Below, piece after piece: positions 23,473 through 32,748 of a DNA stretch of 59,520 bases (positions are counted from its first letter, which is position 1; each line of letters begins with the position of its first letter). Made by a program: the position numbers and the translations under genes. Below the pieces are notes generated by a model. That model was given only the letters and a program-made list of their open reading frames with translations, searched no databases and was not told the origin of the DNA. Source of the DNA: a virus; the IMG/VR virus record IMGVR_UViG_3300024265_001017, positions 1-59,520 of that record; one strand, given 5' to 3'.

Positions 23473-25859
23473 TTCGGCCAGCCTACTTCATAGAGAGTGA
23501 CCTGTACTTCATAATAGCGTCTGCCGTGTAGCTCTTTAATCTCTGACAGTTTCGGGTTCTTACCAAGTGCCACTCTAGTAATCATACCCTTAGAGGATGA
23601 CAAAGAGCAGATAAGGTTTCGTTTAATCATCTGTTCCAGTGCTTTAATCAGCCCCTCTTCGGCTCTTATGTAGGCGCTTATCGTTATCTTTTTAGCTACT
23701 GTGGGAGTACGGACAACGCTAAACTGTCCACCGAACGGATGATAAAAGGGTTCTCCCAGTTCGTCATATTCTATGTCCGCTACGGTCACATGTTTAGTAA
23801 ACGGTATTATCAGATTGTGGTCTTCCTCTGCCATGAGCCAATAGCCTTCGGTTGGTACGTTGATAGTCTCAATCATGCCCTGAATGTTGGCATAAAAGTA
23901 GTCTATGTCTACATCGTCTGTATCGTTGCCCGAATAGAAGACCAAGCTAACGCCTGTATCGTCTGTAATCTCCGCCTCGAAAGAATAGGACGACCACTCC
24001 TCTGTTAGCGCTAAGTCAGTATAGCCATATATGGTTCCTGGGGCACCTGTCATTCGGATGACTGCTTGAGCAACCCGGTTGCCTTCCCGCGACCTAGCGC
24101 GTACATACGCCTTAAACGTAGTGCCGACTTGCACTGCATTGAGGGGCTGTATAATATAACAATGCCCTTGGTGACTACCACCGTTGGTGATGTTTTGTCG
24201 CATATAATACCCGCCGACTGCACCATACTCTTTCTCGCGTGTCAAGGTACAGGCTGCTCCCCCAGTTAGCTCAAGCACCCAGACAGCATCGTAGGGTTGT
24301 TGGTTCATGTAGGGGTTTTGTGTCCTACCAGACGAGCTTTTATTATTGACGACCGCATGAATAGCGTACTCACTTGTGACACCGCCAGGTGCTAAGTCGT
24401 ACATATGATAAGCAGCTCCGCCATACCAAGCACCGAAGTCAGAGGGTGGCCCACTATCTATCAAGCGCCAGTCAGTGTCATCATAGTCGTGGTCTTTTCG
24501 ATAGATTTTGAATCTATCTGGCGCTGCTAGTTTATCCCATTCCAAGTGAACAATGGGTGCGTTACCATGCTCTGATACTTGAGAGGGCGTTTCTTGTGTC
24601 AACGTCAGGTCGGTCACGGGTGTTATAGTGAGGTCTGGATTGATACGCCACTCGTTTCTATCAAAAGAATATGCCGGGTCAAAGGCATCAATGTCCCGTT
24701 CCATAGAATCATAACAACGCACAATTTGGACATAGGTTTGACCAATGACAAGCGCATCGTCGGGCACCTGTACAAAAGCATTGGCAGATGTAACAATGCC
24801 TGTACCCCAACCATCTACCCACTTGTTAAGTGAGTTGCTGTAGTATGGGGGTACAAACTTGCCTTCTGCTACATTGTATCTAGCAACCGTTACCCAGTAC
24901 TTCGTTTGAAGACCGCCCTCACCGGGGATGTAGTCCCAAGTAAGCAAGGGGCTAACATCGGACGTAGTATCGCCTGCTACGTGAGTAATAGTTATGTCTG
25001 CTTTGGTAGCTATGCGAAACTCTATAGTATTCGACCAGGGACTTCTTATACCACTACCACTTAGAAAGTTGACACGCCAATAGTATGTTTTATCACTATC
25101 CAGGGCAGCGAACTCTGCGCCGGGTCTGTAGTCAATACGTTTCGGCCAAGTGCCTCCAGTATAGTCAGGCACAACACTTACATCTCGAATAGATGGGGAG
25201 AACTGAGCATTCTCCGCAACCTGTATCCTGATACCAGCTACCTCTTTCCCACCCGAGCTAGCGGTAAATCTTGGCTTGGTTAGCGAGCGAGTATCGGATG
25301 GCGCTAAGTTAAACGGGGCAGATGGTTCCACGCCCCACTCCCAATACATTCTCGGAAGTCTCGGCACTGATGTTCCGATATCGTACTCACTGAAAAAATA
25401 TAGATTGGCAGCGTTGATATTTGTATAGATACGAAACCCATAGTACTTCCAACCATAAGCAGCCGCTATGTCGAACATTGGCCCTAAATCGAACTCATGG
25501 TTATAGCCCTCTTGTTGGCCTGTTATGGCAAAGGACATTAAGGCAGATGCTTCCCCACGAACGTTCGGTGCTGTATTCCAAGTAACCCCCGGCTCTTGAA
25601 ACGGAGCAGCAAGCATTTGGAAGTAGATATTGCCAGAGTTAGTCCAAGCGCCCTTCTGAGTAAGACGGCAAATAGCTGTTACTACTTTGTTGTCGGGGTT
25701 GGCAGTGCCAGCTGGCCTTGTTGGGCGCAGATAGATAAAAGCATGATAGCCTGTAGTGTCCCTCATTTGGAGGTATTTGCGTTGATTCAAATTTGTGTTG
25801 GGCCACTCTTGCCTAACACATGTATCAATAGTTATATTTGACCAACCAGCTCGTTGCAT
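23469..25859 (-). CDS. minor tail protein with DNRLRE-like and fibronectin-type domains (796 aa)
   Basis: Residues ~10-170 resemble a DNRLRE-type beta domain (TIDTCVRQEWPNTNLNQRKY, FIYLRPTRP, GVTWNTAPNV). The middle has several FN3/Ig-like segments (APSDTRSLTKPRFTAS, YYWRVNFLSG, LTWDYIPGEGG, VHLEWDKLAAPDRFKIYRK) and one carbohydrate-binding-like part. The C-terminus resembles distal-tail proteins. Position just after the tape measure suits a Dit-like or upper baseplate protein with adhesion domains. Confidence 0.7.
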   Translation of the reverse strand: MQRAGWSNITIDTCVRQEWPNTNLNQRKYLQMRDTTGYHAFIYLRPTRPAGTANPDNKVVTAICRLTQKGAWTNSGNIYFQMLAAPFQEPGVTWNTAPNVRGEASALMSFAITGQQEGYNHEFDLGPMFDIAAAYGWKYYGFRIYTNINAANLYFFSEYDIGTSVPRLPRMYWEWGVEPSAPFNLAPSDTRSLTKPRFTASSGGKEVAGIRIQVAENAQFSPSIRDVSVVPDYTGGTWPKRIDYRPGAEFAALDSDKTYYWRVNFLSGSGIRSPWSNTIEFRIATKADITITHVAGDTTSDVSPLLTWDYIPGEGGLQTKYWVTVARYNVAEGKFVPPYYSNSLNKWVDGWGTGIVTSANAFVQVPDDALVIGQTYVQIVRCYDSMERDIDAFDPAYSFDRNEWRINPDLTITPVTDLTLTQETPSQVSEHGNAPIVHLEWDKLAAPDRFKIYRKDHDYDDTDWRLIDSGPPSDFGAWYGGAAYHMYDLAPGGVTSEYAIHAVVNNKSSSGRTQNPYMNQQPYDAVWVLELTGGAACTLTREKEYGAVGGYYMRQNITNGGSHQGHCYIIQPLNAVQVGTTFKAYVRARSREGNRVAQAVIRMTGAPGTIYGYTDLALTEEWSSYSFEAEITDDTGVSLVFYSGNDTDDVDIDYFYANIQGMIETINVPTEGYWLMAEEDHNLIIPFTKHVTVADIEYDELGEPFYHPFGGQFSVVRTPTVAKKITISAYIRAEEGLIKALEQMIKRNLICSLSSSKGMITRVALGKNPKLSEIKELHGRRYYEVQVTLYEVGWPK

Positions 25860-28800
25860 TACTTAGCACTCCATTCATCTACGGCTATCGTTTTCTCAAC
25901 GTGCTTGTGTATTCCCTCGTCAACCACTTCTACGATACCATCTCTCAAGTTTGTAATCTTGAACGTGGTGCCTACTGGCATGGCAACCGTTACATTCTGT
26001 TGTTTATTATACGCTACTCCGGCACCTTGAGCAACCTCCCCAAGCGGCCTCGCTATGCCCGAGAACCAACGATTTTGTTGCATGGTCAGAACACGCTCGC
26101 CAGCATGAAGAGTAGCCGATACTGCGCCACCACCAGCATACCAGTTCTGCCTATCGTGAGCAGCAAGCGCGTTTGTTGCGTTGCCGTAGCGTTCGGTAAT
26201 GTATCTAAACCCACCCTCTAATTGTTGTTGAAATGTACTTTGACGACCTGCCGGTAGATACTTGCCTGGCCCCCAGTGCATATCTAGGAACTGAAACAAT
26301 CCCCAAGCAGTAGAGGTCGGGTTCTGAGCTTGTGGGTTGAAGTTCGATTCCCGTCTAATCAACTCATGGAGTGGAGCAAGCTGAGCGCCACCCTGTCCTC
26401 TAGCCGAGAAGTAAGCAGCAATTTGACCCCAAACATCTCCACCAGCTCCGCCACCAGGCGGCGGTTTAGGAGCCGCTAACTGTCTGATAAAGTCAGAGAT
26501 AGACCGTAGGGCAAAGTGTACGTGGTTAAAGTGATTACCGCCAACGTTTGTTTTCCACAGTGCTTGCCCGTGGGGAGTGTTCAAGACACCCGTGAATGGA
26601 GCATCTGCACCACCCAAGAGCTGAGAGACTTTAGCAGAAACCGCATCACTACCAGGAGCAATATCAATCGCTATTCCCTTGCCGTGGTCTCTCGGGTCGC
26701 CTGGTCGGAAACCAGAAGTGATTGAGTGACCACCACCTACCTGTGCCATTATCCATGCGAACAGTGCTTGCATAAGGGGTTGGCCTGGAACCAAATCGAC
26801 ACCAGCAAGTTGTCCACCGCCCCCTGGTGGCGCTGCCGGGCCTCCTGGTGCTTTCGGTTTCAAGTAGTTAGAAAGGGCATCGTATAATCCAGCTGAGTTA
26901 CTTATCCCCAGAAAGGAATCCAAAAATTCCCAGCGTTTGTGTTCGTTCATAAAGCTCAAGAGGTTCTGAGCAAAGCCCTTCATGCCCCCAAAGTTAGCTT
27001 CCATAATTCCCATCACTTGGTCGAACGACAAGCCCTTGAGCAGACCCCTAATCATCTGGGAGCCAATGTTTTCAAACTCTTTCGACGGTGACTTAATACC
27101 CAAGCGGTTCTTGACTGCGTTGATAAGTTTGGTAGCAAGCACTCGACCAGCATCCCCCATGTAGCCAGCGTTTAGCTTGAGTACGTTGGCAGCGTGTTTT
27201 GGCCAGCCTTTTAACCAAGAGGAGAGACCCATGACTTTTTTGGTCACGTTGTTTTTCATCTTAGTAAATTCTGGAACGAGCGCGTGTGATATATGCCGTG
27301 CTTTTTGTGAAAGCATAGCCTTCCGTTGCATACGTGGCACTCTTGCCAACCACTTGTTGAACTGTTTGAATATCTTGATAACCTGACGAGGGAGTGCCAG
27401 CACTATCTTGGTATCTTCTCTTACCATAGCTTTGAAGTGTTCCCGCATTATTTCACGGACGCGAGGCATGTCTAGCCCTTCAAGCAGGCCGACCCGCATG
27501 TTTACACCCATCCCACGGAAGACACTAGACGGTGACTTGATTCCCAGTTTCTTCTTGATGGAGTTAATGACAGCGCCACCAAATTGTTGAGCGCTCTTCT
27601 TGGCTCCCTTATTCAGTCCTTGCTTGAATCCACGCCCAGCATTACGACCAGCTTTCTTACCCTCTTTGCCGGTGCCTTTTGCGCCTTTCTTGAAACCCTT
27701 CTTCAAACCCCTACCAGCGTCACCGCCTGACTTTTCAGAACCAGACTTGCCACGATTGATAAATCCCCTTATCATGCCATCGGCAAGCTTTCGTCCTGCT
27801 TCCCACATATTGCGAACGTTCTTGAGTATAGTGTTTTTGAACCAACGCGGTATGTTGGCCAAGTAGTTATCGCTGAAATTCGTTACAACGTTCTTAAAGT
27901 TACGAACCGATGCCCGTACCGGCTCGATAAACATGTTTCTTATAAAGTGAGCGTTCAATAACATCATTGCTTTGTAGAACTCAGGGATGCCGGACAGCCA
28001 TCTACCAAGCGCCAAGTGAGCATTTTGGGTAGCGCGAACATGTGCATCCCAAGCTGGTTTTAAGCAAGTGACAATTGGTGCCGAATTGCTCTTCATAGCG
28101 AATGCTTGCTTAGCAGGAACACCCGATAGATAGCCTATGATACCGCCCTGTATTCTGCGAGTCTCAGACGCTTGCTTATTATGCCCTCGTTTGACCTCTT
28201 CTGTGTGCGCTCGGTGTGAGCGTCTTAGTATCGCACCAATCAAACCACCCTGAACGTTTGTTTCTTGAACGTCTTTAGTTCTGGCACGTTTACGAATACC
28301 ACCCATAGTCCGCTGGTGTTGCTTCTCGTCCGACTGCTCTTGCCGGTGTTGTTGTCTTCGACCTCTAGCGATAATCGCCCCAGCAAAGCCTTTCTTCTTA
28401 ACTTCTTCCTCAAAGCCCATCCTGTAGGCCATGCCAGCGTCTTTTCCGCCCTTTGCTTCAAGCGCTTTCGTCTTTTTATTACTGTCTTCAAACATGCGGT
28501 ATTTCTTTTTTTGGCCCTTTTTGTTCTCGTCGTTGTCTGACTGTGCAAACGCTTTACCAGCTGCCTTGCCCCCTTTAGCGCTCTTCTTCTCGCCCTCGTC
28601 CATAAACTCGTCCATCATAGCCATTTGGCCTTCCATCATGGCTTGGAGTATACTGGCAATTTGACGACCGCTATTCATAACCATATCCTTCATAGCGCCG
28701 CCTATCTCATTGGCACCGTCTGATATGTTTTTGACTCCCTCTGCCATAAGAGCCGCGTTGCCTGTAAAGAACCCGCGCATGATTTGAGCGACACCATAGA

Positions 28801-30385
28801 TGACTTTACCCAGACCGATAAATGTTTTAATGATAGCCGTGATGATATTTATAAGGAGAATGAGAACGATAGCCAGGGCACCAAACGCACCCAGCAAAAT
28901 CATTCCAACGATAATTGCCAGCTTCTTGAGAGCTGGTATAAGCATCGGTTTCAGAATAGCCCATAGCTCACCAAAGGCTTTTTTCAGCGTTTTGAAGAGT
29001 TCCGCCAGAGCGCCGATTACAGGTTGGAAGACTTTCGCAAACTTGTCCCAGTGTTTGATAACGACATAGATAGCAGCAGCGACCGCCAGAATGATTAGAA
29101 GAATCAACCCAAAGGCAACGCCCATACTGATACCCGCGGCGTAAGACAATGCGGCAGTCTTTAGAAATACAAATTGGTATATCGCAGCAATGCCACCCGC
29201 TATCTGTCCGTACTTGAGAATAGCAAAGTTGCCGAGCCAGCCGAGTATTGTTGTCAAGGGGCCAACAAGGGCAATTAAAACTAGCATTGTGCCTATGGCT
29301 GCTAAGACGGGGCGCGGTACTTTGTCCATCGAGTCAGCCCATTTATCTGTGTAGTTGGCTGCTTTCTCTAGCACTGGTAATATAATGTCCTCAAATGCGT
29401 AAATGAATATCTTGCCGATTGGCTCAAAGAGACCAAGTATCTTCTTGCCGAGCATCTTGAAGCGGTCACTGAGCTGCATCGTAGCATCTGCCGTCTTCTT
29501 GACTGTCCCACCAGATTTCTCTAGCTTCTTCTCCCACTTATCTAAGTCAAACGTGCCCTGTCTGATAGCGCCAGCCAGTTTCGGCCCAGCTTCACGACCG
29601 AAGATTTCGATAGCAACTTTAGTAGCCGCCATCTTGTTTGGAGCTTCTTTAATTTGTTTGACGAATGCCCGTAAGCCAGCTTCTCCAGTTTTGAACCCTT
29701 CCTCAGAAGCTTTGGCAACCGCCATGCGGAGAGCGTCCGTTGTGTCTTCTGCTCGAAGACCAGCCGACTCAAAGGAGGCAAAGAGAGCAATTTGTTGTTT
29801 GGTGTTGAACCCGAGCTGTTTTAACATCTCGCTGTTGTTTGATAAGTGACCAATCAGTTGCTCAAGTGGGATACCGGACTTCTGGGCAGCATACGCCAAC
29901 ATGTCCATAGCTTCCGCTTGTTTCTTACCCTTGATTGCGTTTTGTTGAAACCACATACCAAGCTCTCGGGATACTGCCACAGGGTCAGCACCCATGATAC
30001 GTGAGAAATCAAGCACTTTCTTGGTCATTCGGTCAGCGGCCTTGCCGGTGGCATCAAACCTTTGTTCGACGTTAATCAAAACACCCGCGACAACTTCCGA
30101 GTCTTCGGGTACATCACGCCATACTTTACGGAAACGGACTTGTAACTTCTCAAGTGCCTTGCCAGTAATACCAAGCTGTCGAGCGACAAGCATGTAGCCC
30201 TTACCAATCTCAGCTGCCGCTTTGTAGCCAATGGCTCCAGCAACAGCAATCGGTAGAGTTACGTTCTTAGTCATGGCAATGCCCAAGGCAGTCATTTTGT
30301 TGCCAACCTTGGTCATTTGAGTCATAAACGTGCTATCTCTAGCTATGATATCGACCCATAGGGTTCCTAAATGTGCATCAGGCAC
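25859..30385 (-). CDS. tail tape measure protein with two cell-wall hydrolase domains (1508 aa)
   Basis: The longest gene of the tail operon. It sets tail length. The N-terminal ~330 residues are the TP901-like tape-measure domain, residues ~370-560 contain membrane-like helices, and the middle is helical and Lys-rich with repeated SINAVKNRLGIKSPS-type segments. Residues ~1195-1300 look like an ARB_07466/M15-type peptidase (SGFRPGD, HGKGIAIDI, HFNHVHFAL). Residues ~1315-1415 look like a lytic transglycosylase (LIRRESNFNPQAQNP with Glu ~1346, WGLFQF). These would open peptidoglycan during entry. GTG start close after the chaperone gene. Confidence 0.92.
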   Translation of the reverse strand: MPDAHLGTLWVDIIARDSTFMTQMTKVGNKMTALGIAMTKNVTLPIAVAGAIGYKAAAEIGKGYMLVARQLGITGKALEKLQVRFRKVWRDVPEDSEVVAGVLINVEQRFDATGKAADRMTKKVLDFSRIMGADPVAVSRELGMWFQQNAIKGKKQAEAMDMLAYAAQKSGIPLEQLIGHLSNNSEMLKQLGFNTKQQIALFASFESAGLRAEDTTDALRMAVAKASEEGFKTGEAGLRAFVKQIKEAPNKMAATKVAIEIFGREAGPKLAGAIRQGTFDLDKWEKKLEKSGGTVKKTADATMQLSDRFKMLGKKILGLFEPIGKIFIYAFEDIILPVLEKAANYTDKWADSMDKVPRPVLAAIGTMLVLIALVGPLTTILGWLGNFAILKYGQIAGGIAAIYQFVFLKTAALSYAAGISMGVAFGLILLIILAVAAAIYVVIKHWDKFAKVFQPVIGALAELFKTLKKAFGELWAILKPMLIPALKKLAIIVGMILLGAFGALAIVLILLINIITAIIKTFIGLGKVIYGVAQIMRGFFTGNAALMAEGVKNISDGANEIGGAMKDMVMNSGRQIASILQAMMEGQMAMMDEFMDEGEKKSAKGGKAAGKAFAQSDNDENKKGQKKKYRMFEDSNKKTKALEAKGGKDAGMAYRMGFEEEVKKKGFAGAIIARGRRQQHRQEQSDEKQHQRTMGGIRKRARTKDVQETNVQGGLIGAILRRSHRAHTEEVKRGHNKQASETRRIQGGIIGYLSGVPAKQAFAMKSNSAPIVTCLKPAWDAHVRATQNAHLALGRWLSGIPEFYKAMMLLNAHFIRNMFIEPVRASVRNFKNVVTNFSDNYLANIPRWFKNTILKNVRNMWEAGRKLADGMIRGFINRGKSGSEKSGGDAGRGLKKGFKKGAKGTGKEGKKAGRNAGRGFKQGLNKGAKKSAQQFGGAVINSIKKKLGIKSPSSVFRGMGVNMRVGLLEGLDMPRVREIMREHFKAMVREDTKIVLALPRQVIKIFKQFNKWLARVPRMQRKAMLSQKARHISHALVPEFTKMKNNVTKKVMGLSSWLKGWPKHAANVLKLNAGYMGDAGRVLATKLINAVKNRLGIKSPSKEFENIGSQMIRGLLKGLSFDQVMGIMEANFGGMKGFAQNLLSFMNEHKRWEFLDSFLGISNSAGLYDALSNYLKPKAPGGPAAPPGGGGQLAGVDLVPGQPLMQALFAWIMAQVGGGHSITSGFRPGDPRDHGKGIAIDIAPGSDAVSAKVSQLLGGADAPFTGVLNTPHGQALWKTNVGGNHFNHVHFALRSISDFIRQLAAPKPPPGGGAGGDVWGQIAAYFSARGQGGAQLAPLHELIRRESNFNPQAQNPTSTAWGLFQFLDMHWGPGKYLPAGRQSTFQQQLEGGFRYITERYGNATNALAAHDRQNWYAGGGAVSATLHAGERVLTMQQNRWFSGIARPLGEVAQGAGVAYNKQQNVTVAMPVGTTFKITNLRDGIVEVVDEGIHKHVEKTIAVDEWSAK

Positions 30386-30773
30386 TTTCTAAATCCGCCT
30401 CCTCCTTTTCTTTTTTCTTCTTGGCTGCTTGAAAGTCTGCCAACTTAGCAACCTCATTTAACATAGACGCTTTGGACATTGGCCCAGTGCTTGCGCCTTC
30501 TTTTCCCTTACCCATGAGCTTGTCCAAGTCGAGCATCTTATCGCTCTTGTATTGAACAGCTGCCCAAGTAGCGCCAATTGCTAGCAAGGGCAGCGTGTGT
30601 TCTTCTTCAAACTTCATGGCTGCGGAAAGAGCTATGTCGATTTCCCGATAACTCGCCTCCCAAAAATCCTGCTCTGTCTTCTCGCACAAAATCATGTAGT
30701 TGTGCCGAATATACGACCAGTTTAGCCCTTCTTCTTGGGTGGCTGGTGGTCTTTGGGAGCCTTTGGGTTTTTT
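30378..30773 (-). CDS. tail assembly chaperone frameshift extension (gpT-like part)
   Basis: This frame has no good ribosome site of its own. It is open from the A6C slippery site in the upstream gene through its own ATG at 30695 to the stop. A -1 slip at A AAA AAC joins the upstream protein to PKGSQRPPATQEEGLNW and then MILCEKTEQDFWEASYREID, giving a gpG-gpGT pair as in lambda-like tails. The product would bind the tape measure and recruit tail-tube subunits. The start given is the slippery site, not an initiation codon. Confidence 0.8.
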   Translation of the reverse strand, partial: KKPKGSQRPPATQEEGLNWSYIRHNYMILCEKTEQDFWEASYREIDIALSAAMKFEEEHTLPLLAIGATWAAVQYKSDKMLDLDKLMGKGKEGASTGPMSKASMLNEVAKLADFQAAKKKKEKEEADLESA

Positions 30774-31096
30774 CCGTCATCTCCTTCGGGCATTGCAATA
30801 TCCATAGCTTTAGCGATAGCGTCTTGAAACTCAGACAAGTTCTCGACGGTAAACATACCGCCAACCGTGGCCTCAGTAATCTCTGGATGGTTGGCTTTTA
30901 AGCCAACGAACAATACCTTACGGAGCTTTCCAATCGCTCCCTTCGGGTTCTCTTCAAAGTTGAAAGCATCTTCGATATTCTCGTAAGCGTCTTCCAACTC
31001 ACAAAGCGCATTGAGGTCATAACGGAGATAAAAGATTTCTTCATCAACCGTTATCTCAACGCTTTTTTTCCGCAGTTTTGCTAGCTTGTCAGCCAT
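30722..31096 (-). CDS. tail assembly chaperone (gpG-like, 124 aa)
   Basis: ITVDEEIFYLRYDLNALCELED and GKLRKVLFVGLKANHPEITEATVGGM match gpG-like tail assembly chaperones (TAC family). It is located between tail tube and tape measure. Codons GGA AAA AAC in its last part form a canonical -1 slippery heptamer in the proper phase. AAAAGGAG precedes the ATG. Confidence 0.82.
   Translation of the reverse strand: MADKLAKLRKKSVEITVDEEIFYLRYDLNALCELEDAYENIEDAFNFEENPKGAIGKLRKVLFVGLKANHPEITEATVGGMFTVENLSEFQDAIAKAMDIAMPEGDDGKNPKAPKDHQPPKKKG
30767..30773 (-). promoter_or_regulatory. -1 programmed frameshift site (A AAA AAC)
   Basis: On the minus strand the heptamer AAAAAAC is in the phase X XXY YYZ relative to the gpG-like frame (G GA|A AAA AAC). 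The -1 frame stays open into the next ORF. This is the standard arrangement of tail chaperone recoding. Confidence 0.8.
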
Positions 31097-31119
31097 GATA
31101 GTCTCCTTTTAGTTGTCAA

Positions 31120-31521
31120 TTAGGACAGTACTGTGTCAAATGTTAGCTCGCCACTAATCTTTAAGGTAAAGCTTACCTCTGCCTTGTCATCGAACGGCAG
31201 AGAAACCTTAAAGGCAGTCAGGATACCGCTACCAGAAAAACCGTAGCCTTGTGGTGTCTGAACTGCAAATGTGGACAAGACTGTATCGCTAGAAATCGCA
31301 TCAATGACCTCTGCCATACCCGCATCACCGGGAACATAATTGCCTTCACAGTCAATCTCTCCAGCTTCAATCAAGCCTGGCAGAAATTCTTTCCAATAGC
31401 TAGAGTCGTGACTGGTAATGTCAATGTCGTCGCGCTTACACGCTGGGCCATCAATCTTCGTCAACTCTGCAACCGGAGTACCGTTCAGCGAAAAAGTAGT
31501 TCCTATTGCTACGAATGCCAT
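31120..31521 (-). CDS. major tail (tube) protein (133 aa)
   Basis: FVAIGTTFSLNGTPVAELTKIDGP, then DITSHDSSYWKEFLPGLIEAGEIDCEG and YGFSGSGILTAFKVSLPFDDKAEVSFTLKISGE, is a short TP901-1/lambda V-like tail tube protein. The second ATG (31521) is preferred because AAAGGA lies at proper distance from it and almost touches the first. It has its own promoter upstream, fitting high expression. Confidence 0.85.
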   Translation of the reverse strand: MAFVAIGTTFSLNGTPVAELTKIDGPACKRDDIDITSHDSSYWKEFLPGLIEAGEIDCEGNYVPGDAGMAEVIDAISSDTVLSTFAVQTPQGYGFSGSGILTAFKVSLPFDDKAEVSFTLKISGELTFDTVLS

Positions 31522-31561
31522 GTCTATCATTCCTTTCTTTCAAGTACTCGTTCACTTGGTA

Positions 31562-31590
31562 ATTATACTATAAATAGGAGGCAGAGTCCA
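31562..31590 (-). promoter_or_regulatory. promoter of the major tail protein
   Basis: TGGACT, 17 bp, TATAAT. The -10 is perfect; the -35 equals that of another intra-operon promoter near 40.7 kb. About 40 nt upstream of the tail tube start. Confidence 0.6.
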
Positions 31591-31593
31591 CTT

Positions 31594-32010
31594 TTAGTCT
31601 TGCACCATCACTTTGTAGTCAGCGCTAAGTCCCTGGACTTCTTCTCCCTCTTCCAATTGGAGCCTGCCAATGCCACGTATCCTTTTGACAAACAGGTTGG
31701 TATATCCTGTGATGGAAAATGTTTGCCGATGGAGCAGGTCATCAAGTAGGCTGTATATGTCATAGGCGGTTGATATCTTGAACGTGTGAACATTTATCTG
31801 AAATATAGCGTCATCTTGGCGGGTATCATAGGTGTCGTCCGCAGATATACTTAGCGGATAATAGCAGATATAGGGAGGAACCGCATCTTCGGGTGCCGTG
31901 TATGCAAAAATAGCTGGCTTGGTTTCATAGGTAGCGAGCGTAGCAGCCAACGTAACATCGGCAGCTATGTGGGTCTCCAAGCCCCACTCTATTTGTTTTA
32001 GGTCACTCAC
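31594..32010 (-). CDS. tail completion/terminator protein, DUF3168-like (138 aa)
   Basis: The pattern PPYICYYPLSISADDTYDTR, then IFQINVHTFKISTAYDIYSLLD, and LQLEEGEEVQGLSADYKVMV fits the DUF3168/tail terminator fold that caps the tail tube at the head end. It overlaps the gp10-like gene by 4 nt. Position in the canonical connector order supports it. Confidence 0.78.
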   Translation of the reverse strand: MSDLKQIEWGLETHIAADVTLAATLATYETKPAIFAYTAPEDAVPPYICYYPLSISADDTYDTRQDDAIFQINVHTFKISTAYDIYSLLDDLLHRQTFSITGYTNLFVKRIRGIGRLQLEEGEEVQGLSADYKVMVQD

Positions 32011-32408
32011 TTGCCTTTACCTCCAGCCATTATTCTCCAAAGTATCGGTTGTATTCTGTCTATCGTCACACGCATAAAGGGTCGTGGCTCCATCTTGCTT
32101 GTTCCATATTCAAGTTTGGGAGCATAGTCTTTGTCAGTGCCAACAACCGCCGTTAGAAACATACCAATTTTGATAACGGTATGCGTTATGCTTGCCCGTA
32201 GGTCGCCTGTCCAAACAGAAGGTGCTTGACCAGGCGCGGAAGAGCGGTGGCTCCCATAAAGATGCCCACCACCGGGCATACTGAGCGCCATCTTCACAGC
32301 AGTCTCAGCAAACGCTCCTGCATCTTCCAAGCGGCTACTAAGCTGTTTCTCTAGGTCTACTCGAAAGATAGCCATGCTCGCATAGTCGTGTTGCCACCGA
32401 GTACTCAT
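32007..32408 (-). CDS. HK97 gp10-like minor tail/connector protein (133 aa)
   Basis: SSAPGQAPSVWTGDLRASI, VVGTDKDYAPKLEYGTSKMEPRPFM is diagnostic of HK97 gp10-family neck proteins. Located between head closure and tail terminator as expected. Confidence 0.88.
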   Translation of the reverse strand: MSTRWQHDYASMAIFRVDLEKQLSSRLEDAGAFAETAVKMALSMPGGGHLYGSHRSSAPGQAPSVWTGDLRASITHTVIKIGMFLTAVVGTDKDYAPKLEYGTSKMEPRPFMRVTIDRIQPILWRIMAGGKGK

Positions 32409-32737
32409 AAGCTTACCTCTCCCTTGAAGTCTTCCAACACATCAACCTCGTAGATAGTACGACCGCCAAGTCCCACTCGCGGGGTCGGTGTATACTGCAA
32501 GTGGTAGGCAACCCCGTTAATCGCCAGAACGTCCCGAGCAGTCAAAGCAACGGGGAAGGTCTCGAAAGTTACCCTAGCTCGCCTGATTGCTTTCTTTCTG
32601 TCAGCGCTCATTTGCTCATTGCCTGTAAACTTAATATGACAGTACAAAGTCCCAGCGCTTGCCCACACGGGGTTTGATTCCCCATGTTCAAAGCTCTGAG
32701 TCTTTTGGTAGACTGTTATGCTGCTATTAAAAAGCAT
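32405..32737 (-). CDS. head closure / head-tail adaptor protein (110 aa)
   Basis: NSSITVYQKTQSFEHGESNP, RARVTFETFPVALTARDVL and VAYHLQYTPTPRVGLGGRTI resemble SPP1 gp16-like head closure proteins. It overlaps the next gene by 4 nt. Confidence 0.75.
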   Translation of the reverse strand: MLFNSSITVYQKTQSFEHGESNPVWASAGTLYCHIKFTGNEQMSADRKKAIRRARVTFETFPVALTARDVLAINGVAYHLQYTPTPRVGLGGRTIYEVDVLEDFKGEVSL

Positions 32738-32748
32738 CTAACCATCCC

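Noticed and set aside
28265-30197. Rightward ORFs opposite the tape measure gene
   Set aside because: Antisense shadows of a long, well-supported gene.
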